Positions 63,770 to 64,000 of a DNA stretch of 64,000 bases are shown here, piece after piece. The stretch is taken from contig JADJTQ010000005.1 in assembly GCA_016711125.1 (NCBI GenBank), positions 434,001-498,000 of the forward strand, given 5' to 3'. Origin of the DNA: Saprospiraceae bacterium. Lineage in GTDB: Bacteria; Bacteroidota; Bacteroidia; Chitinophagales; Saprospiraceae. Positions within the stretch are counted from its first letter, which is position 1; each line of letters starts with the position of its first letter. Under the pieces are notes generated by a model. It was not told where the DNA came from. It saw nothing but the letters and a program-made list of their open reading frames with translations, and made no database searches. The position numbers were made by a program, and so were the translations under genes.

Positions 63770-64000
63770 ATGAAAAAAGTAGGTATTATCGGAGGTTCAG
63801 GATTTATCGGAAGCTATAACACTAAAAGATTTCTGGACGGTGGATATGAAGTAAGAGTATCAACCACAGATATTTATAAAAAGGAAAAATATGATCATTT
63901 AAAACAGTTGCCAAATTCTGAGCATTTGCAAATTGTGCAGCTAAATGTTGAAGATAAATCACATATCCAAGATTTTTTGAACGGATGCCATGTTGTAGTA
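63770..64000 (+). CDS. NAD-dependent epimerase/dehydratase-like protein, 3' end outside window
   Basis: The 77 visible residues start MKKVGIIGGSGFIGSYNTKRFLDGGYEV, the glycine-rich Rossmann loop GGxGFIGS of extended short-chain dehydrogenases. They continue through a second strand (VRVSTTD) and a third (LQIVQLNVEDKSHIQDFL) that positions the nucleotide-binding Asp. The frame stays open to the window edge. Such proteins act on nucleotide sugars, dihydroflavonols or similar substrates. The catalytic YxxxK would be outside the window, so the exact function is open. Confidence 0.85.
   Translation, partial: MKKVGIIGGSGFIGSYNTKRFLDGGYEVRVSTTDIYKKEKYDHLKQLPNSEHLQIVQLNVEDKSHIQDFLNGCHVVV

Noticed and set aside
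1..64000. CRISPR array, tRNA or rRNA genes
   Set aside because: No regularly spaced repeat array or recognisable RNA gene was found by eye. A tRNA scan was not possible.

Overview
The window comes from a Bacteroidota genome, most likely of the Saprospiria/Lewinella type. The evidence is the type-A T9SS sorting tails, a hybrid two-component system and a propeller-adenylate cyclase of Bacteroidetes architecture, DUF5916/DUF6259/PmoA-ThuA proteins, FtsL and PASTA-type FtsI of the Bacteroidetes kind, and promoter -7 boxes of the form TAnnTTTG. The species cannot be named from the sequence alone.

Layout. 1-354: C-terminal end of an OmpA-family protein. 671-5864 (minus): FtsX/MacB-like permease with a truncated tandem copy, a broken SnoaL-like gene and a GH18 lipoprotein. 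6309-19413 (plus): an intact division/cell-wall (dcw) cluster mraZ-rsmH-ftsL-ftsI-murE-mraY-ftsW-murG-ftsQ-ftsA-ftsZ with MraZ boxes in front and a strong terminator behind. murD and murC are absent from their usual places. 19416-20075: remains of a group IIC intron lying directly behind the ftsZ terminator. 20130-28000: a frameshifted glycoside hydrolase, an ECF sigma factor, 21-bp-spaced direct repeats and a broken hybrid two-component regulator. 28465-29932: a small protein and a membrane-anchored relative of the exonuclease VII large subunit. 29982-35690: a family of ~218-bp inverted-repeat elements, one of them split by an IS3-family insertion sequence, bracketing a broken TM0106-type nuclease/helicase. 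35766-47754: broken propeller-adenylate cyclase, T9SS cargo proteins, a very large broken propeller-hydrolase-T9SS gene and a LuxR-type regulator with a degenerate receiver. 48330-57631: broken T9SS cargo, PmoA/ThuA and Gfo/Idh/MocA genes, a deletion scar that joins an Lrp-type regulator to the tail of hydroxyphenylpyruvate dioxygenase, a frameshifted phenylalanine hydroxylase, and an arylsulfotransferase-like cargo. 58046-62900 (minus): a DUF6259 putative glycosidase and a DUF5916 outer-membrane protein. 63770 to the end: start of a nucleotide-sugar-epimerase-like gene.

The dominant theme is selective decay. About a dozen accessory loci carry frameshifts, in-frame stops or deletions, while about 13 kb of division genes carry none. 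Many frameshifts lie in homopolymers, so sequencing error must be excluded. However, three substitution-type stop codons (TGA, TAA, TAG), a decayed intron and a clear deletion scar are hard to explain as read errors. Polysaccharide sensing and degradation, phenylalanine/tyrosine breakdown and large secreted proteins are the functions being lost.
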